A stretch of DNA of 64,000 bases from Ignavibacteria bacterium (GTDB lineage: Bacteria > Bacteroidota > Ignavibacteria > Kapaibacteriales > UBA961), in the NCBI GenBank assembly GCA_016720145.1, contig JADJXV010000024.1, positions 1 through 64,000 of the forward strand, read 5' to 3'. Positions 18,027 to 26,488 of this stretch are shown here, one piece after another. A program made the position numbers and the translations under genes. The first letter of the stretch is position 1. The number at the start of each line of letters is the position of its first letter. The notes beneath the pieces are model-generated. The model was not told the origin of the DNA. It ran no database searches and saw only the letters and a list, made by a program, of their open reading frames with translations.

Positions 18027-20084
18027 TTACCCTTGAATTTTACGTAGCTCCACGATAAATATCGCACCTTTCCCGACTTCACTTTCGCACCAAATTTTCC
18101 CGTTCATCATTTCGATGAGATGCTGAGCGATCGAGAGCCCGAGTCCGGTGGAATGTTCACCACCGGTTGGCTTCGCAGATAGCCGTGTGAATTGTCCGAA
18201 AAGCTTTGTTTTGTCGTCGTCGGTGAGACCCGGACCTTCATCCTGAACACAGATTCTGCAAGTTTGCGCAGATTCTTCCACTCTCACCCTCACCGTCGTA
18301 TCAAATGGTGAATATTTCACTGCATTTGAAATTAAATTATCCATTACTTCATGAAGCGCGGTCTGCTCGGCGTATGCGGTAAGGGATCCATTGGGAATAT
18401 CGGCAAGCAAGGAGATGTTTTTCTTGGTGGCGGGATCTTTGTAATCACTTAATATGACATTGAGAATTGAGGAGACAACGACCGGTTGAAGTGCCAATGT
18501 AAATTTCCCTGTTTCAAGTTTTTGAATATCAAGTAAGTTACGTATGATGAGATTCATGCGTTCGGCAGTGGAATTGATTTTGTTTAATTTATCAAGTATA
18601 TCAATTTTATTGAGATAAGAAAAATATCGCTTGAGTGTATCGGACGTGAGCAAAATAGCTGCGAGTGGATTTTTTAAGTCATGGGCTACGATGCCAATCA
18701 CTTCATTTTTTTGTCGATTAGCTTCATGGAGTGAAGCATTGAGATTGGTCAGCTCAGTGATGATTTTTTCACGTTCTTCTTTGCGAGCATTCTCGGTAGC
18801 GATTTGCTTCTCACGTTCTGCTTCTTTTCGTTCATAGTCGAGCTTGTCGGCGAGTTTTATTGCTTCCTCGCTTTGCACTTCATCTTTGAACTCATGATAC
18901 AACGCTTTGTGCGAATATGCTTCTTCCCATCTGCCTTGCGTGCTGTAGAGTTCGGCGAGCGCTTTGTGCTGTTCATACAAATTCTGCTTGGTGCCAAGTT
19001 CGAAATTCAACGTAATTGCTTGGAGGAGATAGTCTTCTGACTTTGTAACATCATATCCTGCATATTCAGGTGTTGCATACAACGCCCCGATCTTTCCTTT
19101 CATGGCTGCGATTTCGGCTTTCATCCCAAGATGTTCGTGTGCGATCAATGCTTTGGTGTAATATTCCATAGCGCGCTCATAGTCTCCAAGGGAATAATAG
19201 ACGAGTCCAATGTGCCCAATTTCTATAGCAATCAATGCTTTATTGTCGAGTGCCTCTTGTATTGCAAGTGCTTTGGTGAAATATTCCAATGCACGATGAT
19301 AGTCGGATAGCTCGGTATAGACGCTGCCGATATGACCTGTGACTCGTGCCACTGCTGCTTTCATATCAAGCTCTTGGTGAACATAGAGTGCATTCTCAAA
19401 AGACACCAAAGCGCGGGGATAGTCGGCGAGCGAAGTATAGACAAGTCCAATATTACCGGTGACTAATGCAATTTCTGCTTTCATACCGAGTTCGATAAAT
19501 CTTGAGAGTGCTTTGCCATAGTATTCCAAGGCACGAGGATAGTCGGCAAGAGCTTTATAGACACTTCCGATGTGTCCGGTCATTCGCGCTGCATTTTCTT
19601 CATTACCGACCTCGAGCTGTGCATTGAGCGATTGTATAGAAAATTTTAATGATAAAGGGTAGTCGGCGAGCAGGCGATAGATTATGGCAATATTGCCGGT
19701 GACACGCGCAATTTCATCCTTCATTTCTAATTCTTCGGCTATCGTAAGTGCTTTTGTACAATTTTCTAACGCGCGTGGATAGTCCGAAAGTATTTGATAC
19801 ACATTCCCGAAATTACAGAGTGTTTTGGCGTATGATTTCTTGTTGTCTTGTTTTTCGGAGAGCAAAAGGGCATTTTCCAAGTGTGGCAATGCTTCCTTAG
19901 CCATGCCGCGTCTCCAGAGCGATTCAGCGAGAACTAGTAGTGCGTGACAATATATTTCCTGCGATGCATCAATATCCGAATCAGTGAGGATTGATTGGGC
20001 TATTGCTTCCGCATTTGAGTAATTACCGATGGTATTCTCAGCTTCGGCTTGAGTAACACGATTGTTTAATTCATTGAGAATCAT
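18027..20084 (-). CDS. TPR-histidine kinase (HisKA-HATPase)
   Basis: 685 residues and the only family member without a cyclase. Residues ~1-60 and seven TPR units (~85-365), the GYD unit and the charged REKQIATENA linker are typical of the array. After the linker the protein changes to a coiled segment and a histidine kinase: H-box GIVAHDLKNPL with His468, N-box NLISNAVKY (Asn583/587), G1 box DEGPGL near 615, phenylalanine-type segment LFGQFTRL and G2 box GLGLSIA near 647. It should autophosphorylate His468 from ATP; no receiver domain is fused and no response regulator is in the window, so the partner is unknown. No membrane segment is seen, so it should be cytoplasmic. It starts 4 bp after the stop of the next upstream cyclase gene. 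Confidence 0.93.
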   Translation of the reverse strand: MILNELNNRVTQAEAENTIGNYSNAEAIAQSILTDSDIDASQEIYCHALLVLAESLWRRGMAKEALPHLENALLLSEKQDNKKSYAKTLCNFGNVYQILSDYPRALENCTKALTIAEELEMKDEIARVTGNIAIIYRLLADYPLSLKFSIQSLNAQLEVGNEENAARMTGHIGSVYKALADYPRALEYYGKALSRFIELGMKAEIALVTGNIGLVYTSLADYPRALVSFENALYVHQELDMKAAVARVTGHIGSVYTELSDYHRALEYFTKALAIQEALDNKALIAIEIGHIGLVYYSLGDYERAMEYYTKALIAHEHLGMKAEIAAMKGKIGALYATPEYAGYDVTKSEDYLLQAITLNFELGTKQNLYEQHKALAELYSTQGRWEEAYSHKALYHEFKDEVQSEEAIKLADKLDYERKEAEREKQIATENARKEEREKIITELTNLNASLHEANRQKNEVIGIVAHDLKNPLAAILLTSDTLKRYFSYLNKIDILDKLNKINSTAERMNLIIRNLLDIQKLETGKFTLALQPVVVSSILNVILSDYKDPATKKNISLLADIPNGSLTAYAEQTALHEVMDNLISNAVKYSPFDTTVRVRVEESAQTCRICVQDEGPGLTDDDKTKLFGQFTRLSAKPTGGEHSTGLGLSIAQHLIEMMNGKIWCESEVGKGAIFIVELRKIQG

Positions 20085-20088
20085 AATG

Positions 20089-21945
20089 TTAGATGGTATG
20101 TTCTAAAAAATATGTTTTCATTGTGCCTTTGCCTTTGATTGCCATCTCGCCTCTTTCTACAAAGCGGAGGGACGATGGGGACGATGGGGACGAAAGGGAT
20201 AGAGCGCGCATAAATTCCTCGCTCACATGTATTTTCCCCTCTTCTCCATGGCTCTCCATCCGACTAGCTGTATTCACTGCATCGCCCCATAAGTCATACG
20301 AATATTTATTCTTGCCGATTATTCCTGCTACCACACTTCCGGAATGCAAACCAATTCTAAAATCTAAGTCAATCGGTACCGAAAACTTCTGCTCAATCGT
20401 GAAATTTTCCAGCATTTCGAGTGCCGCAAGAGCTGCGTGCTCTGCATGATTTTCTACTGCAACCGGCGCACCGCAGACAGCCATGTACGCATCGCCGATG
20501 GTCTTGATTTTTTCCAAACCGTGCTTCTTGCAAATCGTATCAAATTGAGTAAAGACAATGTCGAGAATATCTATTAATTCTCCGGCGGGAAGCTGAGATG
20601 ACAGTTGTGTAAAGCCAACGATATCGGCAAATAAAACGCTCACATTTTCATGGGTATCGGCGATTTTTTTCTCTCCTTGGAGTAAACGGTTAGTTATGGT
20701 TTGGGGTAGGATATTGGCAAGGATATCATTGGTCGCAGTAGCAAGAGCTCGTTCGACGGCTAGGAGCTTTTCTTGTTCGGCAGTCCGGCGCTCATTTTCG
20801 AGTTTATCGGCCTGCTTTTTTACTTGTTCGTTTTGTACTTCTTTTTGGAGTTCATGGTATGTTTTGAACATTGCAAAAGCTTCTTCCCAGCGTTTTTGCC
20901 TGGTATAAAGTTCAGTAAGAATAAAATGATAATCATATTCTGTTTTTAAGCCAAGCTTATCATTGATGGCAATAGATTTGAGCAAATATTCTTCAGCTTT
21001 TACTGCGTCATACCCTTCGTACTTTTCATTAGCATAAATTTCGCCAATGCCTCCGGTAGCTGTAGCAATTCCACCTTGCAAATCGATGAGCTCATACATC
21101 GCAAGACTGCGTTTAAAATATTCCATCGCAGCTGTATAGTCCAAAAGCCCTAAGTACACCACACCCATATTCCACGTAATGACTGCTTTAAAGTGCTTAT
21201 CACCGATTTCTTCGAGAATTGTGAACGCTTTGCCAAAGTACTCCAACGCCTTTTCGGAGTCATTTTGTTCCATATAGACGGCTCCGATATTTGCCGTAAT
21301 TCCTGCAATCATTCTACTATTCCCAATTTCTTGAAAGAGAGCGAGAGAGCGTCCATAAAATTCCAGTGTAATATCGTACGAACCAATTACCTTATAAATA
21401 TATGCAAGTTCACTACTTACTTCAGCTAAGAGTGCCATAGCTCCGAGTTCTTCGAAGATGGGCTTAGATTCTGAATAGTTTTGCAATGCACGTTGGTAAT
21501 CGCCGAGAGTTTTATGGGTCATACCGCTATACATCTTAATTTTGGCAATTCCAACTGTATCGCCGAGCTCTTCATACATCTCCAATGCTTTAGCGTACCA
21601 TTCCAAGCTCAGAGAGTAGTCTGAAAGATAGTGATAAGATCCGGCGATAGCCGCCATTGTATGAGCAATATCTATCCGGCTGCCGGCTTCGAGAGCCAAC
21701 GTATATGCCTCTTCGGCAGCAGCCAACGATTCATTTCCTAAGCCCTCGCCACGTTTCCGAAAAGAAAAAGCAAGTTCACACAAAGCCCTCGAGAGTAGTA
21801 AGTGGGACATGCCGGCATCTTCCGTACTATTGCTCCGAAGAAAGGAAATACTCTCAGTGGCGAAGTATTCCGATTCTAAAAAATTCCCCTTGTAATTTTC
21901 AGCTTGCGCGCGGTCTATCAGACTTTGTATGTGATTATTTGTCAT
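20089..21945 (-). CDS. TPR-class III adenylate cyclase, subtype D
   Basis: 618 residues. About six rather diverged TPR units occupy residues 60-310, with the usual GYD unit and coiled linker. The cyclase domain begins near 431: FADIVGFTQL, LPAGELIDILD, LEKIKTIGDAYMAVCGAP, YDLWGDAVNTASRM, with all catalytic residues. Its closest catalytic relatives are at 10045-11979, 49163-51024 and 55208-56926. The loop insert is a GGGGAC repeat (20167-20200), encoding SLSSPSSPSS. It lies between the histidine kinase gene (4 bp) and the next cyclase (9 bp), so cyclase and kinase are likely co-transcribed. Confidence 0.92.
   Translation of the reverse strand: MTNNHIQSLIDRAQAENYKGNFLESEYFATESISFLRSNSTEDAGMSHLLLSRALCELAFSFRKRGEGLGNESLAAAEEAYTLALEAGSRIDIAHTMAAIAGSYHYLSDYSLSLEWYAKALEMYEELGDTVGIAKIKMYSGMTHKTLGDYQRALQNYSESKPIFEELGAMALLAEVSSELAYIYKVIGSYDITLEFYGRSLALFQEIGNSRMIAGITANIGAVYMEQNDSEKALEYFGKAFTILEEIGDKHFKAVITWNMGVVYLGLLDYTAAMEYFKRSLAMYELIDLQGGIATATGGIGEIYANEKYEGYDAVKAEEYLLKSIAINDKLGLKTEYDYHFILTELYTRQKRWEEAFAMFKTYHELQKEVQNEQVKKQADKLENERRTAEQEKLLAVERALATATNDILANILPQTITNRLLQGEKKIADTHENVSVLFADIVGFTQLSSQLPAGELIDILDIVFTQFDTICKKHGLEKIKTIGDAYMAVCGAPVAVENHAEHAALAALEMLENFTIEQKFSVPIDLDFRIGLHSGSVVAGIIGKNKYSYDLWGDAVNTASRMESHGEEGKIHVSEEFMRALSLSSPSSPSSLRFVERGEMAIKGKGTMKTYFLEHTI
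20167..20200. repeat. Translated GGGGAC tandem repeat
   Basis: Three ~9-bp GGGGACGAT units in frame in the loop of 20089-21945; reads as Ser-Pro repeats. Confidence 0.82.
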
Positions 21946-21954
21946 AGTGTTATC

Positions 21955-24033
21955 TTAGTTTTTCTCTAAAAAATATGTTTTCATCATGCCTTTGCCTTTG
22001 ATGTCCATTTCGTCACGAGGGATGAAGCGTAGGGGCAGTAAATTTTCTGCCCCTACAGCGTGCATAAATTCTTCGGTAACATGTATTTTCCCGGCTTCGC
22101 CGTGGCTTTCCATCCTGCTTGCCGTATTCACCGCATCGCCCCACATATCGTAGGCAAATTTCTTCTTACCAATCACACCTGCAACTACTTCGCCGCTGTG
22201 AATTCCGATACGAAGGTTTATTTCCTCACCGGTAGAAATTGACCGGAATTCCTTGATTTCTTCTAGCATTTCTAGAGCAAAATTTGCTATAGCTTCTGCA
22301 TGGTCTTCTCGCTGTAATGGCGCACCGGAGACGACCATATAGGCATCACCGATAGTCTTGATTTTCTCGAGTCCATTCTTCTCGGCGAGGTTGTCAAAGG
22401 TAGAGAATATTCTATCTAAACCATCGACAAGTTCTTCGGGGGTAATACGTTGCGAGAGTTTGGTAAAATTGACTATGTCGGCGAAAAGTACCGATACGCT
22501 TGGGATTTTCTCTGCGATGAGCTTTTCACCTTCCAAAATACGGTTGGCGATACTTGGCGGGAGTACATTGTGCAACAGTTCTTCGGTGGCTTGGTGCTTA
22601 GCATCGGCGGTTGCTTTGGCGATTTCTATTGCCTTATTTTGTTCGCGGATGGAGTCTTGCTTCTTGACTTCCACGAGATTGAGTTCTTTTTCAATTTCGA
22701 TGTATTTCTTGTAGTGAATAAAGGCATCTGCTAATTGGTTTTCTTTCTCAAATAGTTCAGATAAGGTTTTGTGTAAATCAACCAAGTTTGCTTTTGCTCC
22801 GATCTCTGTACATATCCCTATTGCATTAATCAAATATTCCTCAGCTTTTCGAGCATTGTATCCTTCAAACGTAGTCGTGGCATAGAGAGTGCCAATATTT
22901 CCTGTAACGCGTACAACCCCTGATTTTTCTCCAACCTCTTCATGTGCAGCGAGAGCTTTGCCGAAGTACTCGAGTGCCTTTTCGTAATTGCCGAGATCAG
23001 AATACACAATCCCTATGTTCCCCGTAACAGTTGCAACCCCTGATTTATTAACGAGTTCATCATGTGCAGCGAGAGCCCTTCCATAGAACTCGAGCGCTTT
23101 GTCGTAATTGTCAAGAAGCAAATGCACATTCCCTATATTTCCTGTAACGAGTGCAACTTCTAATTTCTCACCAATCTCCTCATGTGTAGCGAGAGCCTTT
23201 CCATGGAACTCGAGTGCCTTGTCGTAATTGCCTAGCTCAGTATGCACAAGTCCTATATTTCCCGTAACAGCTGCAACCCCGAATTTATCATCGATCTCAT
23301 CATATGTCTCGATGACCTTTGCAAAGAACTCGAGTGCCTTGTCGTATTTGCCAAGAAGCAAATGCACATTCCCTATATTGCCTGTAACAGCTGCAACCCC
23401 TGATTTATTACCAATCTCATCATATGCCATGAGCGCCTTTTCATAGATCTCGAGCGCTTTTTTGTAGTTGCCAAGATTGTAATGCACAAGCCCTATATTT
23501 CCCGTAACTCGTGCAATATTTGATTTCTCTCCTAGTTCATCATGAGCCGCGAGCGCCTTTCCAAAGAACTCAAGTGCTATGTCATAGTTGCCAAGAATAT
23601 TATGCACAATCCCGATATTTCCCGTAACGCTGGCAACTCCGGATTTCTGCCCGAGCTCTTCATACGTTGCCAGTGCTTTGCTGTAGTACTCGAGTGCCTT
23701 GTCGTAACTACCAAGATAGGAATGCACAAGCCCTATAGTATTCCTCGCCTTAGCGCAGAACTCCGGAAGTTGAGATTCACCGGCAATAGTCAGTACCTCT
23801 TCGGAACGTTCAAGAGCGGCGTCATTGTTACCACGAAGTCGTTCAATATCAGCAAGGCGAAGGAGAGCATCTGCACGTATTTTCACGCTATCAGGTTCTT
23901 TGCTTTGGTCATTATCGAGCGCAGTCAGCACCTCATTTATTATTTTTTTGGCTTGGTCGAGGTTGCCTTTATCAGTTTCTTCGGTTGCAAGTTTGAGAAT
24001 TTCTTCGAGATGAATATGCTCTTCTTGTGTCAT
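21955..24033 (-). CDS. TPR-class III adenylate cyclase, subtype A
   Basis: 692 residues. Seven to eight very regular TPR units of the LGNYDKALEFYGKALAAHEE type (roughly residues 90-385), visible as 120-bp DNA repeats at 22890-23720. The unit sequence VTGNIGxVH is shared with other LGNYDKALE-type members, not with the LSDYPQALTYY group. The cyclase domain starts near 510: FADIVNFT, ITPEELVDG, KTIGDAYM, YDMWGDAVNTASRM. The loop contains a 28-bp near-palindrome of the GTAGGGGCAG type (22029-22056), and the final motif is RDEM instead of RGEM. It is the first gene of its unit; a 133-bp spacer lies upstream. Confidence 0.92.
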   Translation of the reverse strand: MTQEEHIHLEEILKLATEETDKGNLDQAKKIINEVLTALDNDQSKEPDSVKIRADALLRLADIERLRGNNDAALERSEEVLTIAGESQLPEFCAKARNTIGLVHSYLGSYDKALEYYSKALATYEELGQKSGVASVTGNIGIVHNILGNYDIALEFFGKALAAHDELGEKSNIARVTGNIGLVHYNLGNYKKALEIYEKALMAYDEIGNKSGVAAVTGNIGNVHLLLGKYDKALEFFAKVIETYDEIDDKFGVAAVTGNIGLVHTELGNYDKALEFHGKALATHEEIGEKLEVALVTGNIGNVHLLLDNYDKALEFYGRALAAHDELVNKSGVATVTGNIGIVYSDLGNYEKALEYFGKALAAHEEVGEKSGVVRVTGNIGTLYATTTFEGYNARKAEEYLINAIGICTEIGAKANLVDLHKTLSELFEKENQLADAFIHYKKYIEIEKELNLVEVKKQDSIREQNKAIEIAKATADAKHQATEELLHNVLPPSIANRILEGEKLIAEKIPSVSVLFADIVNFTKLSQRITPEELVDGLDRIFSTFDNLAEKNGLEKIKTIGDAYMVVSGAPLQREDHAEAIANFALEMLEEIKEFRSISTGEEINLRIGIHSGEVVAGVIGKKKFAYDMWGDAVNTASRMESHGEAGKIHVTEEFMHAVGAENLLPLRFIPRDEMDIKGKGMMKTYFLEKN
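22029..22056. repeat. Translated 28-bp near-palindrome, GTAGGGGCAG type
   Basis: Arms GTAGGGGCAG/CTGCCCCTAC; one mismatch pair near the centre. In frame in the loop of 21955-24033, encoding VGAENLLPL. A perfect version is at 39124-39151. Confidence 0.9.
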
Positions 24034-24166
24034 TGTCTGAACTTTGATTTATGTGATTGTTACGATTGTTATGAATAGCTTGAGTATCAGTTGTTGATGT
24101 CGTACATCTGTTGTAAAGGATTGAAGTTCGTTATCCTGTAATTCATGAAATCCATTAAATCCTGCT
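24034..24166 (-). other. Spacer between transcription units
   Basis: 133 bp without a gene. The 30 bp next to the start at 24033 almost match the spacer at 9924-10044 (ATAAATCAAAGTTCAGACA before the ATG), which points to a shared promoter or leader. The distal half repeats AAATCC/GGATT motifs seen after other cyclase stops. Confidence 0.45.
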
Positions 24167-26479
24167 TCAGACCTTTTCTAAAAAGTATGTTTTCATTATT
24201 CCTTTGCCCTTGATGTCTATCTCACCGCGTGGCATAATGGTTAATGGTAAATTGTTAATGGTTAATGGTAAACTATTAATGGTGAATGGGGAAGAATCGT
24301 TTGCTTCTTCTATTAACCATTCACCATTCACCATTAACCATTCATTTTTTTCCATTAACAATTTCTTCAAAAATTCTTCGGATACATGGATCTTCCCCGC
24401 CTCGCCGTGGCTCTCCATCCGGCTTGCCGTATTCACTGCATCTGAATATATATCATAGACAAACCGCTCGTCACCAATTACTCCACCGACCACCGCTCCC
24501 GTGTGTAATCCAACGCGAATGCCGAATTCCTTCCCTTTAGGCAAATATTCTCTGAATTCTTCCGGTAGTTGTATTGCTTCTTGCATCGCTAATGCCGCAC
24601 CGGCTATCCGTTCTGCATGGTCAGCACTTTCAATCGGCGCGCCTGCTACTGCCATGTAGCCGTCGCCGATAGTCTTAATTTTCTCGCATCCGTGTTTTTT
24701 CATAATCTTGTCGAATTCTCCAAAGACATAATTCAAAAACCGAACAACTATAGTGGCAGGCATTTGGGCGGAAATAGGCGTAAAGCCTGCAATATCAGCA
24801 AATAAGATAGAGACAGAAGGGAAATAATCAGAGATATCCTCCTCTCCTGCAATCATGCGGGAAGCAATGCTTTCGGGTAAAACACGGTGGAGTAAGGTAG
24901 TGGTGGCGCTGAGCTTAGCAGCAGCGGTGGCTTTGGCAAGTTCTATTTCTTTACGTTGTTCACGAATGGCATCTTGTTTTTGGGTTTCTGCTACATTGAC
25001 TTCATCTTTAAGTTCAATGTATTTTTTGAAATGAACAGCGAAGTCTTGCCATCTATTTTCAAGTTCGTACAAATCAGCAAGAGATTTGTGAAATTCAACT
25101 ACCATGGGTTTAGCGCCAATTTGTGTGCCTGAGACAATTGCTTTGAGCAAAAACTCTTCAGCTTTAGTGGGATTATACCCATCATATTGTCTATCGGCAT
25201 AGACATTCCCGATGTTTCCAATAGCGTTCGTACTGCTTGCAATTGCTCCAAGCTCTGTCTGAATTTCGAATGCCTTGTTGAAGTATTCCAATGCTTTATC
25301 GTATGAACCGAATTTTTTAAAGATACTCCCGATATTCCCGGTAACGCGTGCTAAGCCGTGTTTATCTCCGAGACCTGAATGGAGTAAGAGTGCCTTGTCG
25401 TAGTATTCCAACGCCTTGTCGTAGTCGCCAAGAGAAGAATAGACATTCCCGATGTTCCCCGTAACGTGCGCAATGCCTGCTATTTCTCCGAGCTCAGAGT
25501 GAATTTCGATTGCCTTGTTGTAGTATTCTAATGCCTTGTGGCTATTACCAAGAAAATTATAGACATTACCAATGTTCCCCGAAACGTTGGCTACTCTTGC
25601 GATATCTCCTAGTTCTTTATGCGATGCGAGTGCTTTGTTGTAGTATTCCAATGCCATTTCATAGTTTCCAAGAGAAGAATAGACATTCCCGACATTCCCG
25701 GTAACGCGTGCTACGCTCGCTAGTTCTCCGAGTTGTACGTGCATTTTGATTGCATCGTAGAAGTATTCCAATGCCATGTGGTAGTTACCAATGGAATAAT
25801 AGACAATCCCAATATTGCCCGTAATGCGTGCTTGACTTACAATTTCGCCTAGTTCTGTGTGCGATGCGAGTGCTTTGTTGAAGTATTCTAATGCGATGTC
25901 GTATGCGCCAAGATTTTGATAGACATTCCCGATATTGCCGGTAACGTTCGCTACTCTTGCACGATCTCCGAGTTCTGTGTGCGTTTTGAGTGCCTTGTTG
26001 TAGAATTCCAATGCCATGGTGTAATTACCAAGTTTTCGATAGATAATACCAATATTCCCTGTAACGCTTGCTACTTCTGCACTATCTCCGAGCTCTGCGT
26101 GAGTTTCGTATGCTTTGTTGTAGAATTCCAATGCTTTATCATAGTTGCCTAGATCAGCGTAAACAAGTCCAATGATATTCCACGTTTTAGCTTTGCAATT
26201 GGGTATATTTTCTTCTTCCGCAATAGCAAGTCCTCGATGAGCATGGGTGAGCGCATTGTCAAAATTTCCTCTTCTGTATTCCACGGTAGCGAGCGCGAGT
26301 AGTGCGTTTGCACGGAGCTGTTGCTTGTTGTTCTGAACCCAAACTACAAACTCGGCGTGAGAAGGGAGCTCAAGCACCGCCAGCAGATCATTTGCAAGTT
26401 GTTCGGCAGCATCGAAGTTACCTTTGTTGGTTTCGTCATTGCAGAGTTGTATTTGCGCTTGAAGTTCTGTAGGTGTCAT
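24167..26479 (-). CDS. TPR-class III adenylate cyclase, subtype B
   Basis: 770 residues, the longest protein in the window. Eight regular TPR units (LGNYxMALEYYNKALASHxELG type) span roughly residues 100-430, with 120-bp periodicity in the DNA (25210-26160). The cyclase domain starts near 553: FADIAGFTPIS, CEKIKTIGDGYM, FVYDIYSDAVNTASRM; the YDIYSD signature defines subtype B. Lys and Asp of adenine recognition are retained. The loop holds the largest TTAATGG insert (24234-24359), with an extra MEKNEWLM arm and two NLPLTI arms. It ends a long unit of at least eight genes. The upstream gene's stop is 9 bp before its ATG. Confidence 0.92.
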   Translation of the reverse strand: MTPTELQAQIQLCNDETNKGNFDAAEQLANDLLAVLELPSHAEFVVWVQNNKQQLRANALLALATVEYRRGNFDNALTHAHRGLAIAEEENIPNCKAKTWNIIGLVYADLGNYDKALEFYNKAYETHAELGDSAEVASVTGNIGIIYRKLGNYTMALEFYNKALKTHTELGDRARVANVTGNIGNVYQNLGAYDIALEYFNKALASHTELGEIVSQARITGNIGIVYYSIGNYHMALEYFYDAIKMHVQLGELASVARVTGNVGNVYSSLGNYEMALEYYNKALASHKELGDIARVANVSGNIGNVYNFLGNSHKALEYYNKAIEIHSELGEIAGIAHVTGNIGNVYSSLGDYDKALEYYDKALLLHSGLGDKHGLARVTGNIGSIFKKFGSYDKALEYFNKAFEIQTELGAIASSTNAIGNIGNVYADRQYDGYNPTKAEEFLLKAIVSGTQIGAKPMVVEFHKSLADLYELENRWQDFAVHFKKYIELKDEVNVAETQKQDAIREQRKEIELAKATAAAKLSATTTLLHRVLPESIASRMIAGEEDISDYFPSVSILFADIAGFTPISAQMPATIVVRFLNYVFGEFDKIMKKHGCEKIKTIGDGYMAVAGAPIESADHAERIAGAALAMQEAIQLPEEFREYLPKGKEFGIRVGLHTGAVVGGVIGDERFVYDIYSDAVNTASRMESHGEAGKIHVSEEFLKKLLMEKNEWLMVNGEWLIEEANDSSPFTINSLPLTINNLPLTIMPRGEIDIKGKGIMKTYFLEKV
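24234..24359. repeat. Translated TTAATGG inverted repeat, longest copy
   Basis: 126 bp; both arms have gained an additional TTAATGG/CCATTAA unit compared with 84-bp copies, still in frame in the loop of 24167-26479. Confidence 0.87.
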
Positions 26480-26488
26480 GGTTATATG

